Assembly: GCF_003865375.1 (NCBI RefSeq)
Contig: NZ_RQVS01000003.1
Span: 92,800-156,799, forward strand
Source: Gulosibacter macacae
Lineage (GTDB): Bacteria > Actinomycetota > Actinomycetes > Actinomycetales > Microbacteriaceae
Direction of reading: 5' to 3'
DNA length: 64,000 nt
Under the pieces are notes generated by a model. That model saw only the letters and a list, made by a program, of their open reading frames with translations, did not search any database and was not told the origin of the DNA. Position 1 is the stretch's first letter; every line of letters begins with the position of its first letter. This document shows, piece after piece, positions 54,630 through 62,885 of the stretch. A program made the translations under genes and the position numbers.

Positions 54630-57022
54630 GCAATCCATCGCTATCCGCATCGGCCGGCGTCGATACGTCGCAACCCGAACGGCCTCCGCTTGATCTTCGG
54701 CTGCTTCCCGCGGCTGCGTTCGCCTGGTTGCTGGCGTGGGTCGCGACCGGGTTCCCGCCGCTGGCATGGTGGCTTGTCGTATGCTGTCTGCTTGCAGCAA
54801 CGGGCGCGCTGGTGTGGGCTCGGCAAATTGATCGCAGCGGTCGCGACAATCGAGTGAGCGCCGGCGCGCTGGGCGCGATCGCCGTTGTCGCCGCCGCAGG
54901 TCTGCTCGTCTCAGGGACCGCCGCAGCGCGCGCCGAGGCGCGAGTTCCCGAAAGCATCACCTTGGCCGCGAGTGACGGCTATCGCGTCGAACTCCACGCG
55001 GTCGTCACCTCGCTTCCCAAGCGAGACGCCCAATCCATCCGTGTGCGGGTCACCACGCTCGCGATTGACGGGCAGCCCGCTGAGGCGCCCGTGCTTCTCT
55101 TCCTGCCGGCGAGTGAACAGGATGCCTCCGCCCTAGAAATCGGCACCGAACTGCTCGTCGCAGCGAAGCTGCAGACTGTGCCAGCAGGAGACCGCGTGGT
55201 GGCGCTCGCTTTCGCTTGCGAGCCAGCTCTCGTCGCCGCGGCACCGAATTCATTGCTCGCGGCAGGCAACGAGTTGCGCTCGAGCTTCGTTGATCTCGCG
55301 CGTGAGCTTCCCGGTCCTGGCGGCGCGCTCGTGCCGGGGCTCGCGGTCGGTGATGAGCGGCTCGTCGACGCCGACCTGGATGCGGCAATGAAGGTCTCTT
55401 CGCTCACGCATTTGACCGCCGTCTCCGGCTCTAACATCGCGCTCATTGTCATGGTGGTGATTGGGCTCGGACGTCTGGCCGGATGGAAACGTGCCGTTCG
55501 GCTCGCGGCCGCGGGCGCCGTCGTCGCCGGATTTGTGCTGTTGGTAACTCCGCAGGGCTCGGTGATTCGGGCGACCGCGATGGCGCTGCTCGTGCTCGTA
55601 CTCGACGCGACCTCGCGGCCCGTGCAAGGGCCGCCGGTGCTGTCGCTTGCGGTAATCGTGTTGCTTGCCGCTGATCCCTGGCTCGCGCGCGACTATGGCT
55701 TCGCGCTCTCGGCAGCGGCGGCTGCCGGCCTTCTGCTCGGAACCCGACCACTCGCGACCTGGCTCGAACGCTGGTTGCCACCGCCAATCGCGCTCCTCAT
55801 CGCGGTGCCACTCGCGGCGCAGCTCGCTTGCCAACCCATCCTGTTGCTCCTTGAACCGTCCTTGCCGCTTTACGGTGTCGCCGCGAATCTGCTCGCGGCT
55901 CCGGCCGCCCCGGTCGCTACGGTAATCGGGCTTGCGGCCTGTCTCGTGGCGGTCGTCGTGCCACCTCTTGGCCAGGTGCTCGTGTGGATCGCGTGGCTCC
56001 CGGCGCAATGGATCGGACTCATCGCCGAGACCACGACCGGCCTGCCATTCGCCTCGATCCCGTGGCTGGACGGCGCGCTCGGGGCTACGGTGTTCATCCT
56101 TGTGCTCGCGGCGATCGTGCTCGTGGCTGCCAGACTCGGTGGCGAGCGCTGGCGACGGGTGCGGAGTCTCGTTGCTGCAGTGCTCACGGTGACGCTCGCA
56201 GTCATCGTCGCGGTGGCGGCTGGTGTCGCGGCGCTTCGCAGTCGCGACCTGCCGAGCGATTGGCGACTTGTGGCCTGCAATGTCGGGCAAGGTGATGCGC
56301 TCCTGCTCAGCGCCGCGGGCGCGACCATCCTCATTGATACTGGCGATGATGCGGCCCTCCTGCACGACTGCCTTGATGAGTTCGGGGTGGAGCGAATCGA
56401 CCTTCTGATCCTGAGCCACTTCGACAACGACCATTCCGGTGCGCTGGCTGAGCTGCGCATCCCAGTGGACGCGGCCTGGTTGCCCGACACCAAGGAGGCA
56501 AGAGACGAGCCAGACACCCTGCGCCTCGAGCTCTCAGGCGCGACCCTCCACTTCGGTGCGGCCGGTGACGCACTAGCAATCGGTGACCTCACCCTGCACG
56601 CGCTCTCGCCGAGACCGGGCTTGAATGGTGCTCCGTCCCGGGACGAGGGCAATGACGGCAGTCTCGTCGTCCATGCAGTGCCCAATGCTGACTGTGCTGT
56701 CTCCTGCTTCAGCACGCTCTTGCTGGGTGACGTGGGGGCGGAAGCGCAGCGCCGCATCCTGCGTAGCAACGTCTCGCTTGTTGCGACCGTCGTGAAGGTC
56801 TCGCACCACGGCTCTGCCGACCAATCCGCCGAGTTCTACGCCGCAGTTGGCGCGCAGCTCGGCATCGTGTCGGTCGGCGATAACAACTACGGGCACCCGC
56901 GTGACGAAGCTCTGCAACAGCTCGCCGAGGCGGGTACGGCGTGGCTGCGCACCGACAAACACGGGCACCTTGCCGTGTTCATTCGTGACGACGCGCTCAC
57001 CACGTGGACCTCGATCTCGTGA
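54626..57022 (+). CDS. comEC: DNA uptake channel ComEC/Rec2
   Basis: A 798-residue protein. N-terminal helices and DUF4131-type region (about 20-220), the Competence channel domain (about 235-510; LTAVSGSNIALIVMV is its signature) and a C-terminal metallo-beta-lactamase-like domain (about 545-790; GQGDALL, ILIDTGDD, LSHFDNDHSGAL, VVKVSHHGSADQ). It passes single-stranded DNA into the cytosol, and the lactamase-like domain may degrade the other strand. It is coupled to comEA. Confidence 0.95.
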   Translation: MSNPSLSASAGVDTSQPERPPLDLRLLPAAAFAWLLAWVATGFPPLAWWLVVCCLLAATGALVWARQIDRSGRDNRVSAGALGAIAVVAAAGLLVSGTAAARAEARVPESITLAASDGYRVELHAVVTSLPKRDAQSIRVRVTTLAIDGQPAEAPVLLFLPASEQDASALEIGTELLVAAKLQTVPAGDRVVALAFACEPALVAAAPNSLLAAGNELRSSFVDLARELPGPGGALVPGLAVGDERLVDADLDAAMKVSSLTHLTAVSGSNIALIVMVVIGLGRLAGWKRAVRLAAAGAVVAGFVLLVTPQGSVIRATAMALLVLVLDATSRPVQGPPVLSLAVIVLLAADPWLARDYGFALSAAAAAGLLLGTRPLATWLERWLPPPIALLIAVPLAAQLACQPILLLLEPSLPLYGVAANLLAAPAAPVATVIGLAACLVAVVVPPLGQVLVWIAWLPAQWIGLIAETTTGLPFASIPWLDGALGATVFILVLAAIVLVAARLGGERWRRVRSLVAAVLTVTLAVIVAVAAGVAALRSRDLPSDWRLVACNVGQGDALLLSAAGATILIDTGDDAALLHDCLDEFGVERIDLLILSHFDNDHSGALAELRIPVDAAWLPDTKEARDEPDTLRLELSGATLHFGAAGDALAIGDLTLHALSPRPGLNGAPSRDEGNDGSLVVHAVPNADCAVSCFSTLLLGDVGAEAQRRILRSNVSLVATVVKVSHHGSADQSAEFYAAVGAQLGIVSVGDNNYGHPRDEALQQLAEAGTAWLRTDKHGHLAVFIRDDALTTWTSIS

Positions 57023-57027
57023 TCTGC

Positions 57028-57102
57028 GTCCCGCGAATTTCCTCCTGCGGCCTCATCCCGCTCCGGGAGCGGGATGTTGAGCTGTGCGGCAATTTGCGGG
57101 AC
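57028..57102. repeat. Long imperfect palindrome between comEC and holA
   Basis: Outer arms (GTCCCGC-AATT-CC type, ending at GCGGGAC 57096-57102) and a perfect inner stem CATCCCGCTCC/GGAGCGGGATG (57053-57075) give a 75-nt hairpin structure just past comEC. It probably terminates the comEA-comEC transcript. Confidence 0.5.
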
Positions 57103-57142
57103 GGGCATCGACCTACGATGGAAGTCTGACGAAGGAGGCGCA

Positions 57143-58162
57143 GTGGCGGCACCGAAAAAGGCGAGCAAGCCGAGCGCAAAGTCGCGCATCCAGCAGGTGC
57201 ACTGGCGCGAATCGCGACCGGCACCGGTCGTGCTCGTCTCCGGCCCCGAAGACTTCTTCGCGCACGAGGCGATCACGGGCCTGCGCACCCTCCTGCGCAC
57301 CGAAGACCCCTCGCTCGAAGTCACTGAACTGGATGCATCTTCGGCCGCCCCCGGCGAACTCACCACCGTCGTCAGCCCGTCGCTCTTCATGGAGCCGCGC
57401 TTCGTCGTCGCCGAAAACGTGCACCAAACCGGCGACGCCTTCCTCGAAGAAGCACTGAGCTACCTTGAGTACCCAGTCGAGGGCACGACGCTCGTCTTGC
57501 GGCACGCCTCGGGCGTGCGCGGTAAGAAACTTCTCGACGCGGTGCGAGCGATGCCTGATGCGATCGAAATATCTTGCGTCGCGCTCAAAGCCAATGAGCA
57601 ATTTGACTTTGTCGTCGCGGAGTTCCGAGCCGGTGGCCGCCGGGTCCAACCACAGGCGGCACAAGCGCTCATTGCCGCGTTCAACACCGACCTCGCTGAA
57701 CTTGCCGCAGCCTGCCGACAGCTCATGAGTGTGAGCCCCGAACCCGAGATCTCAGTCGAACTTGTCGAGCGCTATTACGGTGGTCGAGTTGAGACCACGG
57801 GCTTCAAAGTCGCCGATGCCGCTATCGCCGGTCGCGTCGCCGATGCCCTCTCATTGACCCGAGCCGGCTTCGATACCGGCCTCAACCCGGTGCCGATCGT
57901 TGCGGCGATCGCGATGAAGCTCCGCACCATGGCAAAGGTGTCAGATCTCGGTGGCAGCGACGCCCAACTCGCGGGCCAGGTCGGCGCCGCGCCCTGGCAG
58001 GTCGGTCAGGCCCGCCGCGAGTTGCGTGGCTGGAGTGATCAGGAACTCGGCAGCGCCATCCGACTCACCGCCGAGACTGATTGGCTCGTCAAGGGCGGCT
58101 CCCGTGACGCCGAATTCGCGGTCGAACGACTTGTGCGCCGCATTGCCGCACGCGAGTTCTGA
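57143..58162 (+). CDS. holA: DNA polymerase III delta subunit
   Basis: A 339-residue clamp-loader subunit that opens the beta clamp. The N-terminal AAA+-like domain lacks an ATP site, as expected (VVLVSGPEDFFAHEAITGL). Middle and C-terminal helical domains follow (FNTDLAELAAACRQL; WQVGQARRELRGWSDQEL). GTG 57143 is chosen because GAAGGAGG lies 5 nt upstream. The order comEA-comEC-holA is the standard actinobacterial arrangement. Confidence 0.92.
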   Translation: MAAPKKASKPSAKSRIQQVHWRESRPAPVVLVSGPEDFFAHEAITGLRTLLRTEDPSLEVTELDASSAAPGELTTVVSPSLFMEPRFVVAENVHQTGDAFLEEALSYLEYPVEGTTLVLRHASGVRGKKLLDAVRAMPDAIEISCVALKANEQFDFVVAEFRAGGRRVQPQAAQALIAAFNTDLAELAAACRQLMSVSPEPEISVELVERYYGGRVETTGFKVADAAIAGRVADALSLTRAGFDTGLNPVPIVAAIAMKLRTMAKVSDLGGSDAQLAGQVGAAPWQVGQARRELRGWSDQELGSAIRLTAETDWLVKGGSRDAEFAVERLVRRIAAREF

Positions 58163-58193
58163 TCCGCGCAATAGTTTGGCGTGCATCCGGGAA

Positions 58194-58199
58194 TAGACT
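58194..58199 (+). promoter_or_regulatory. -10 element TAGACT, leaderless-type start
   Basis: TAGACT ends 6 nt before ATG 58206; no ribosome site is present. Confidence 0.45.
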
Positions 58200-58205
58200 G
58201 AAGCC

Positions 58206-58886
58206 ATGAACTCGCGTGCTCGTCTGGGAATTGCCGCCCTCGCCACCTCGGCCGCTCTTGTCCTTAGTGGATGCGCCGGGAACGATCTCGCTTCATCCAT
58301 TTCCTCGGCCTTTGGTGCGGATGCGACCGCGACCGCGACGACGGAGCCGACGAGCCCCTCAACCCAATCGTCCTCGCCGAGTGCGCCACCCACCGCCACA
58401 CCCGCGCCAAGCGCGCCAGCAACTTCGGCGCCGCGACCAACCGGTGGCCCCGGCGCGGGACCCACCAACACCGCCGCCTGCGGCACGATGAGCGGCGAAG
58501 ATGCGCTCTACACCAATCTGCACAAGCTGCCGCCAGCTGTGGAAGGGCGCAGCGACATCCACTGGGATCCCACCTGGGCTGACATCAACTACGACGCCTG
58601 TGCTGACCTCTCCTGGATCACGGTGCCGATCGAAGGTGGCACCGCATCCTCACCACACCAGATCATGCTCTTCCACAAGGGCGAATACCTCGGTACCGGC
58701 TCGTACGTGTCGTTCGGCTTTTGGCCGGAGGTGACGCGCGTCAACGACGCAACACTCAAGACGGTGTACAAGTGGCCCCGCGCTGGCGAATCTAATGCCG
58801 GCGCAAGCGGGCGTTCCACCTCGTATTACACCTGGGATGCATCGCTCGAGAAGGTCGTGCACTCGGGTGAGTTCCCTCCGCACTAA
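58206..58886 (+). CDS. Unknown lipoprotein
   Basis: A 226-residue exported lipoprotein with a signal peptide ending LVLSGC (lipidated Cys near residue 23). A 70-residue Thr/Ala/Pro/Ser-rich linker follows, then a globular domain of about 130 residues rich in Trp and Tyr (DIHWDPTWADINYDACADLS). The domain resembles LppP/LprE-type lipoprotein domains of actinobacteria, but I am not sure. It converges with the agmatine deiminase gene. Confidence 0.75.
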   Translation: MNSRARLGIAALATSAALVLSGCAGNDLASSISSAFGADATATATTEPTSPSTQSSSPSAPPTATPAPSAPATSAPRPTGGPGAGPTNTAACGTMSGEDALYTNLHKLPPAVEGRSDIHWDPTWADINYDACADLSWITVPIEGGTASSPHQIMLFHKGEYLGTGSYVSFGFWPEVTRVNDATLKTVYKWPRAGESNAGASGRSTSYYTWDASLEKVVHSGEFPPH

Positions 58887-58900
58887 CGGGATCGGATGCC

Positions 58901-59929
58901 CTAGCGACGCGCCGGCTGCTGCTGCGTGATGCAGTGGATGCCGCCACCGTGCGCGAAGATGCCGCGGGCATCCACGAGCTCGATGGTGTGCTCGGGATAG
59001 CAACGTTGCAGAATCTTTGCCGCAACTTCGTCGTTCGGGTCGTTGAATGCGCAGAGAATAACTGCGCCATTGCAGACGTAGTGGTTGATATATGACCAGT
59101 CGACCCAGCCGTGTTCGTCGCGCAAGACCGTCGGAGCCGGTACTTCGATGACCTCGATCGGGCGGCCAGCTGCGTCGGTCTCGCCAGCGAGGCGCTGCTT
59201 GAGTGCCTGGCTGATCGCATAGTCAGGATGCCCCTGGTCGCGCTGGTCATGCACGAGCACCTTCGCGGGCCCTGCGAACGAAGCGATAATGTCGACGTGC
59301 CCGCGGGTGCCGTAGGAGTCGTAGTCGCGGTGGAGCCCGCGGTTGAACCAAATCGCCTTGGACGCGCCGATGGTGCAGGCGAACTCGACCTCGACTGCCT
59401 CGACGGTGGCGCCGGGGTTTCGGTGCGGATCGAGTTGCACCGTGCGGGTGAGCAGCACTGTGCCCTCACCATCAACGTGGATGCCGCCGCCCTCGTTGAC
59501 GAGCTCGCTCGAGACCACGCGGACACCCGCATGCTCGGCAATGACCCGGCCAATCTTTGAGTCGTTCTCCCAGGTCGCCCAGCTCTGCGCACCCCAGCCG
59601 TTGAACACCCAGTCGACGGCGACGAGTTCGTCGCCGTCGAAGGCAAACGACGGGCCGATGTCGCGCATCCAGGCGTCATCGAGGTCGTGAATGACGATTT
59701 CGAAGCGGTCGCGGAACTGCGCACGCGCTTCGGCGGCGTCGCCCGGGTCAACGATCATCGACACCGGCTCATACTTCGCGATCGTTTCGGCAACCTTGAG
59801 CCAATCGCGCCGGGCCTGTTCAAGGGCTTCTTCACCGCGCTCACCGAACGTGTCGTTCGGGGGAGGGAAAGCCATCCAAGTGCGCTCGTGGGGCGCCCAC
59901 TCGGCGGGCATGAGCGGTGAGGTCATCAT
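58901..59929 (-). CDS. aguA: Agmatine deiminase / peptidylarginine deiminase family
   Basis: A 342-residue deiminase of the porphyromonas-type PAD family that includes agmatine deiminase (agmatine to N-carbamoylputrescine and ammonia). Catalytic marks are WMRDIGPSF, NEGGGIHVDGEG with the catalytic Asp/Glu region, GHVDIIASF with His, and the nucleophile Cys333 in GGGIHCITQQQP near the C-terminus. Length is slightly short of typical AguA (about 360). No other polyamine gene is adjacent, so the substrate is inferred from family only. Confidence 0.85.
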   Translation of the reverse strand: MMTSPLMPAEWAPHERTWMAFPPPNDTFGERGEEALEQARRDWLKVAETIAKYEPVSMIVDPGDAAEARAQFRDRFEIVIHDLDDAWMRDIGPSFAFDGDELVAVDWVFNGWGAQSWATWENDSKIGRVIAEHAGVRVVSSELVNEGGGIHVDGEGTVLLTRTVQLDPHRNPGATVEAVEVEFACTIGASKAIWFNRGLHRDYDSYGTRGHVDIIASFAGPAKVLVHDQRDQGHPDYAISQALKQRLAGETDAAGRPIEVIEVPAPTVLRDEHGWVDWSYINHYVCNGAVILCAFNDPNDEVAAKILQRCYPEHTIELVDARGIFAHGGGIHCITQQQPARR

Positions 59930-60030
59930 TGACTCCGTTCGTCGTCGAACACTGCGCTAACTATATTAATGGCGATTATTTTACGAGCGCAATATGGCCA
60001 TCTTGGCACCCGGGGCTGAGCGGAAACGAG

Positions 60031-60056
60031 GTAGGCCCCGCCGAAGCGGGGCCTAC
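60031..60056 (-). terminator. Intrinsic terminator of rpsT
   Basis: GTAGGCCCCGC and its exact complement (60046-60056) form an 11-bp stem with a 4-nt loop, 17 bases after the rpsT stop. Confidence 0.8.
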
Positions 60057-60072
60057 CTTCAAAAACTGCTAC

Positions 60073-60333
60073 TTAGAGCGAGTTCACCGAACGGGCGATT
60101 GCCGACTTGCGGTTCGCGGCCTGGTTCTTGTGGATGACGCCCTTCGAGACGGCCTTGTCGAGCTTCTTCGACGCGAAGGCGAGTGCCTCGTTTGCCTTGG
60201 CTGCGTCGCCAGCGGCGACGGCCTCGCGGACGCGACGGATCGCGGTGCGGAGCTCCGACTTGTAGGCGCGGTTGCGCTCGGTTGCCTTGCGGTTGGTGCC
60301 AATGCGCTTGATCTGCGACTTGATGTTTGCCAC
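60073..60333 (-). CDS. rpsT: 30S ribosomal protein S20
   Basis: An 86-residue basic ribosomal protein binding 16S rRNA. The start [15 protein letters not shown], then [11 protein letters not shown], then [18 protein letters not shown] are the family signatures. A GTG start at 60333 is chosen because AGGAAAG lies upstream and the longer frame has no S20 character. It has its own terminator, as is usual for this gene next to holA. Confidence 0.96.
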   Translation of the reverse strand: MANIKSQIKRIGTNRKATERNRAYKSELRTAIRRVREAVAAGDAAKANEALAFASKKLDKAVSKGVIHKNQAANRKSAIARSVNSL

Positions 60334-60545
60334 TGTGAGTGTCTTTCCTCGGGAGAAGTTGATTGCTGATTCGCACCGAGCGGGTAGAGGGGCCGCGCGG
60401 CGCATCGCGTCGAGTGGGGTACGCGTAAGCCAAGGGCCAACGTTACCAGCATCCGGGCCGATTCCGCATCCATTTCGCGCAGATCGCCGTGCCTTCTATT
60501 CTCAAAGAACACCGCAGCCGGTGCCTAGACCGAGATGGGATTCGC

Positions 60546-61214
60546 GTGACCGATACAACCGCAGCGCTGCTCGAAGAACTCAGCGACCTTGCCGATCCGA
60601 AGACTCTTGCGGTGAACGAGCGCCATGGCGATGATCACGCGGTCAACCTCACGAAGCTCCGAGCCATTGCCAAGCGGCTGAAGACGCAGCACGAACTCGC
60701 GGTCGAACTCTGGGCGACGGGCGACTCGGCCGCGCGCTTGCTGGCGCTCCTCATCTGCCGGCCGAAGACGTTCACCGAAGCCGAACTCGACCGGATGCTG
60801 CGCGAGTCGCGCATTCCCAAGGTGCACGGCTGGCTCGTCAATTACGTCGTGAAGAAGAGCGCGCACGCGGAGGCACTGCGGGTGGCGTGGCTCGCCGATG
60901 ACGATGCGGTGGTCGCAAGTGCGGGCTGGGCGCTCACGAGTGAGCGGGTGCTCAAACGGCCCGACGGTCTTGATCTTTCGGGGCTGCTCGACACGATCGA
61001 AGCTGAGATGAAGGATGCACCGGAGCGGCTGCAGTGGGCAATGAACGAATGCCTCGCGCAGATTGGTATTGCGCATCCCGAGCATCGCGCGCGTGCACTC
61101 GCGATAGGTGAGCGGCTCGAAGTGCTCAAGGACTATCCGACGCCGCCGAATTGCACCTCGCCGTTCGCACCGATTTGGATCTCCGAGATCGTGCGGCGGA
61201 ACGAGGGCAAATAG
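60546..61214 (+). CDS. DNA alkylation repair protein (AlkD-like)
   Basis: A 222-residue all-helical protein of the AlkD/HEAT-like glycosylase family, which removes N3- and N7-alkylpurines. Marks are a Trp-rich helix (LAVELWATGDSAARLLALLI), the PKVHGWLVNYVVKK segment and repeated helix pairs. GTG 60546 (VTDTTAALLEEL) is preferred; a TAGACC -10-like element lies 15 bases upstream, while ATG 60489 would place that element inside the gene. It is divergent from rpsT. Confidence 0.8.
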   Translation: MTDTTAALLEELSDLADPKTLAVNERHGDDHAVNLTKLRAIAKRLKTQHELAVELWATGDSAARLLALLICRPKTFTEAELDRMLRESRIPKVHGWLVNYVVKKSAHAEALRVAWLADDDAVVASAGWALTSERVLKRPDGLDLSGLLDTIEAEMKDAPERLQWAMNECLAQIGIAHPEHRARALAIGERLEVLKDYPTPPNCTSPFAPIWISEIVRRNEGK

Positions 61215-61218
61215 CGTC

Positions 61219-61261
61219 GGCTGGGGTCTCGATACGCGGCTTCGCCGCTACTCGACCAGCC
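61219..61261. repeat. Intergenic palindromic repeat (GGTCTCGATAC...ACTCGACC type)
   Basis: GGCTGG...CCAGCC ends enclose GGTCTCGATACGCGGC-TTC-GCCGCTACTCGACC, a hairpin between two convergent genes. The same ends, in the same order, occur inside dnaE2 at 36086-36241 on the minus strand. Confidence 0.65.
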
Positions 61262-61271
61262 AATGGTGCAC

Positions 61272-62885
61272 CTACTTTGACGCAGCGCGCTCGAGCGCTT
61301 CGCTGAACTCTCGGGCGCGCTCCTGCTCGGCGCGCACCGGCGCGATCACGAGCGCCTGCACAACCGTCTCGACCTCGCGCAGCATCCGGCGCCGCGCTCG
61401 GCGCTTCCGCACCGCACCGACCGCACCGCTCACGGCCGCAGTCAAGAGCCCGACCAGGATGCCCAACAAGAGTCCCAGCGCGATCAGCAGCCCCGGCACC
61501 GGCCAGCCCTCAATCATCGTGATCTCGGGCCGTGGCAGGCCAAAGTTCGGCAAGAACCAGGAGGCGAGATACCAACCAACACCGACAATCGCCGCGATGA
61601 GCGCGAGCCACTGAATGATCGTGATGATCACCCACCACCACGAGCGGCCAGCCCCAAGATCCGTTCGCGCAATCGCACGGTCGAGTTCATCCGGTAGCTG
61701 TTCGGTTGCCTCATTGGCGCGTCGACGCAACGACGCCTGCCAGCGGTCGGGCAGAGCGGATGCGGCACCGTCGGCATAATCGCGCACGCTGCGGCCGATC
61801 GCCGCGCGCTGACCAGCTGAAAGCGGCGGCAGCGAGGTGCGGTGCAACTCGGGATCGGTGTCTGACTTCTTCGTTGCCGCGGCCGCAGACCCGAGCCGCA
61901 ATCGGCGCAGGGGATCGGGGCGCAACCGCAAAAGCCAACTCGTGAGTGGCCACCCGGTCGCTTGGCCAGCGCGCTTGCGATATGAGGCGCCGACGGCGTT
62001 CGCCACAATGTCCACGCCCGCGGCCACGCCAATGTCGTCGACGAGGCGCGAGTGGGTCGCCTTCGTCGGCACGAGCGCGGTCGACGCCGAGCCCTCGGCG
62101 CCGAGCTTCGTCGCAAGACTGCGCGCATCCGCTTCGAGGCGTGCCGTTGCGGCCGCGCGGTCGCGCGCAAACTTCGCAATCATCTTGCGCACCGCATCCA
62201 CGCCCTCGCCAGTCGCGGCGCTCGTCGGAAGCACCCGCATCTTGCCGAGGCCGTCGGCGCGCACAAGTTCACTCAGCGAGTGCACCACCGGCTGCACCTC
62301 GTAGGGCGCGAGCGTGTCGATCTGATTGAGCACGACTGCGGTCACGGCCGAATGCGTGGCGAGCGGACGAATAAAGTCACGGTGGATGGTCGCATCTGCG
62401 TACTTTTGCGGGTCAACGACCCAGACGAGCACATCGACCTGACCTGCAAGTCGGGTCGCGATCTCGCGATGCTCGAGCGCCACCGAATCGAAGTCGGGCA
62501 GATCGAGCAGGATGAGCGAGAGCGACGGATCACCATCGAACGGCGCGCTTGGCGTGCGGCGGTCGCGCACGTCAAGCCAATCGAGCAGTGGTTCGGCACC
62601 GGTCATGTTCCAGACGGCCGCGAGGGGTTCGCTCGTCGTCGGGCGCACGACGTGGGTGCGGGCGAGTGGCTCCCCGACAACCGCGTTGAACAGCGACGAC
62701 TTACCCGAACCGGTCGCGCCGAAAAAGCCGACGACGGTGTGCTCGCTTGAGCGCTCGCGGCGTTCGGCGGCCGAGCGCAGGAGGGCATCGAGCGCCTCGG
62801 CTTCGGTGTCGAGGATGCGGCCCTCGGCAAGATCGCGGGCGTGAGCGAGCGCGGCGAGCCGGTCGTCAAGGCTGAGACTGCTCAT
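61272..62885 (-). CDS. Dynamin/YfjP-like membrane GTPase
   Basis: A 537-residue GTPase. G1 is GATGSGKSSLFN (about residue 55), the switch region VVRPTTSEP, G3 LLDLPDFDSV and G4 LNQIDT, all in the first 180 residues. A helical middle (about 230-420) is followed by two transmembrane helices (about 425-460, Trp-rich, and 470-500) and a basic tail. The stop of the upstream gene overlaps its start (ATGA). Pairs like this are common in actinobacteria and are thought to remodel or survey membranes; the function is unproven. Confidence 0.82.
   Translation of the reverse strand: MSSLSLDDRLAALAHARDLAEGRILDTEAEALDALLRSAAERRERSSEHTVVGFFGATGSGKSSLFNAVVGEPLARTHVVRPTTSEPLAAVWNMTGAEPLLDWLDVRDRRTPSAPFDGDPSLSLILLDLPDFDSVALEHREIATRLAGQVDVLVWVVDPQKYADATIHRDFIRPLATHSAVTAVVLNQIDTLAPYEVQPVVHSLSELVRADGLGKMRVLPTSAATGEGVDAVRKMIAKFARDRAAATARLEADARSLATKLGAEGSASTALVPTKATHSRLVDDIGVAAGVDIVANAVGASYRKRAGQATGWPLTSWLLRLRPDPLRRLRLGSAAAATKKSDTDPELHRTSLPPLSAGQRAAIGRSVRDYADGAASALPDRWQASLRRRANEATEQLPDELDRAIARTDLGAGRSWWWVIITIIQWLALIAAIVGVGWYLASWFLPNFGLPRPEITMIEGWPVPGLLIALGLLLGILVGLLTAAVSGAVGAVRKRRARRRMLREVETVVQALVIAPVRAEQERAREFSEALERAASK

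Noticed and set aside
55250-56434. A 394-codon minus-strand open frame inside comEC
   Set aside because: It is charged low-complexity sequence antisense to clear ComEC domains.
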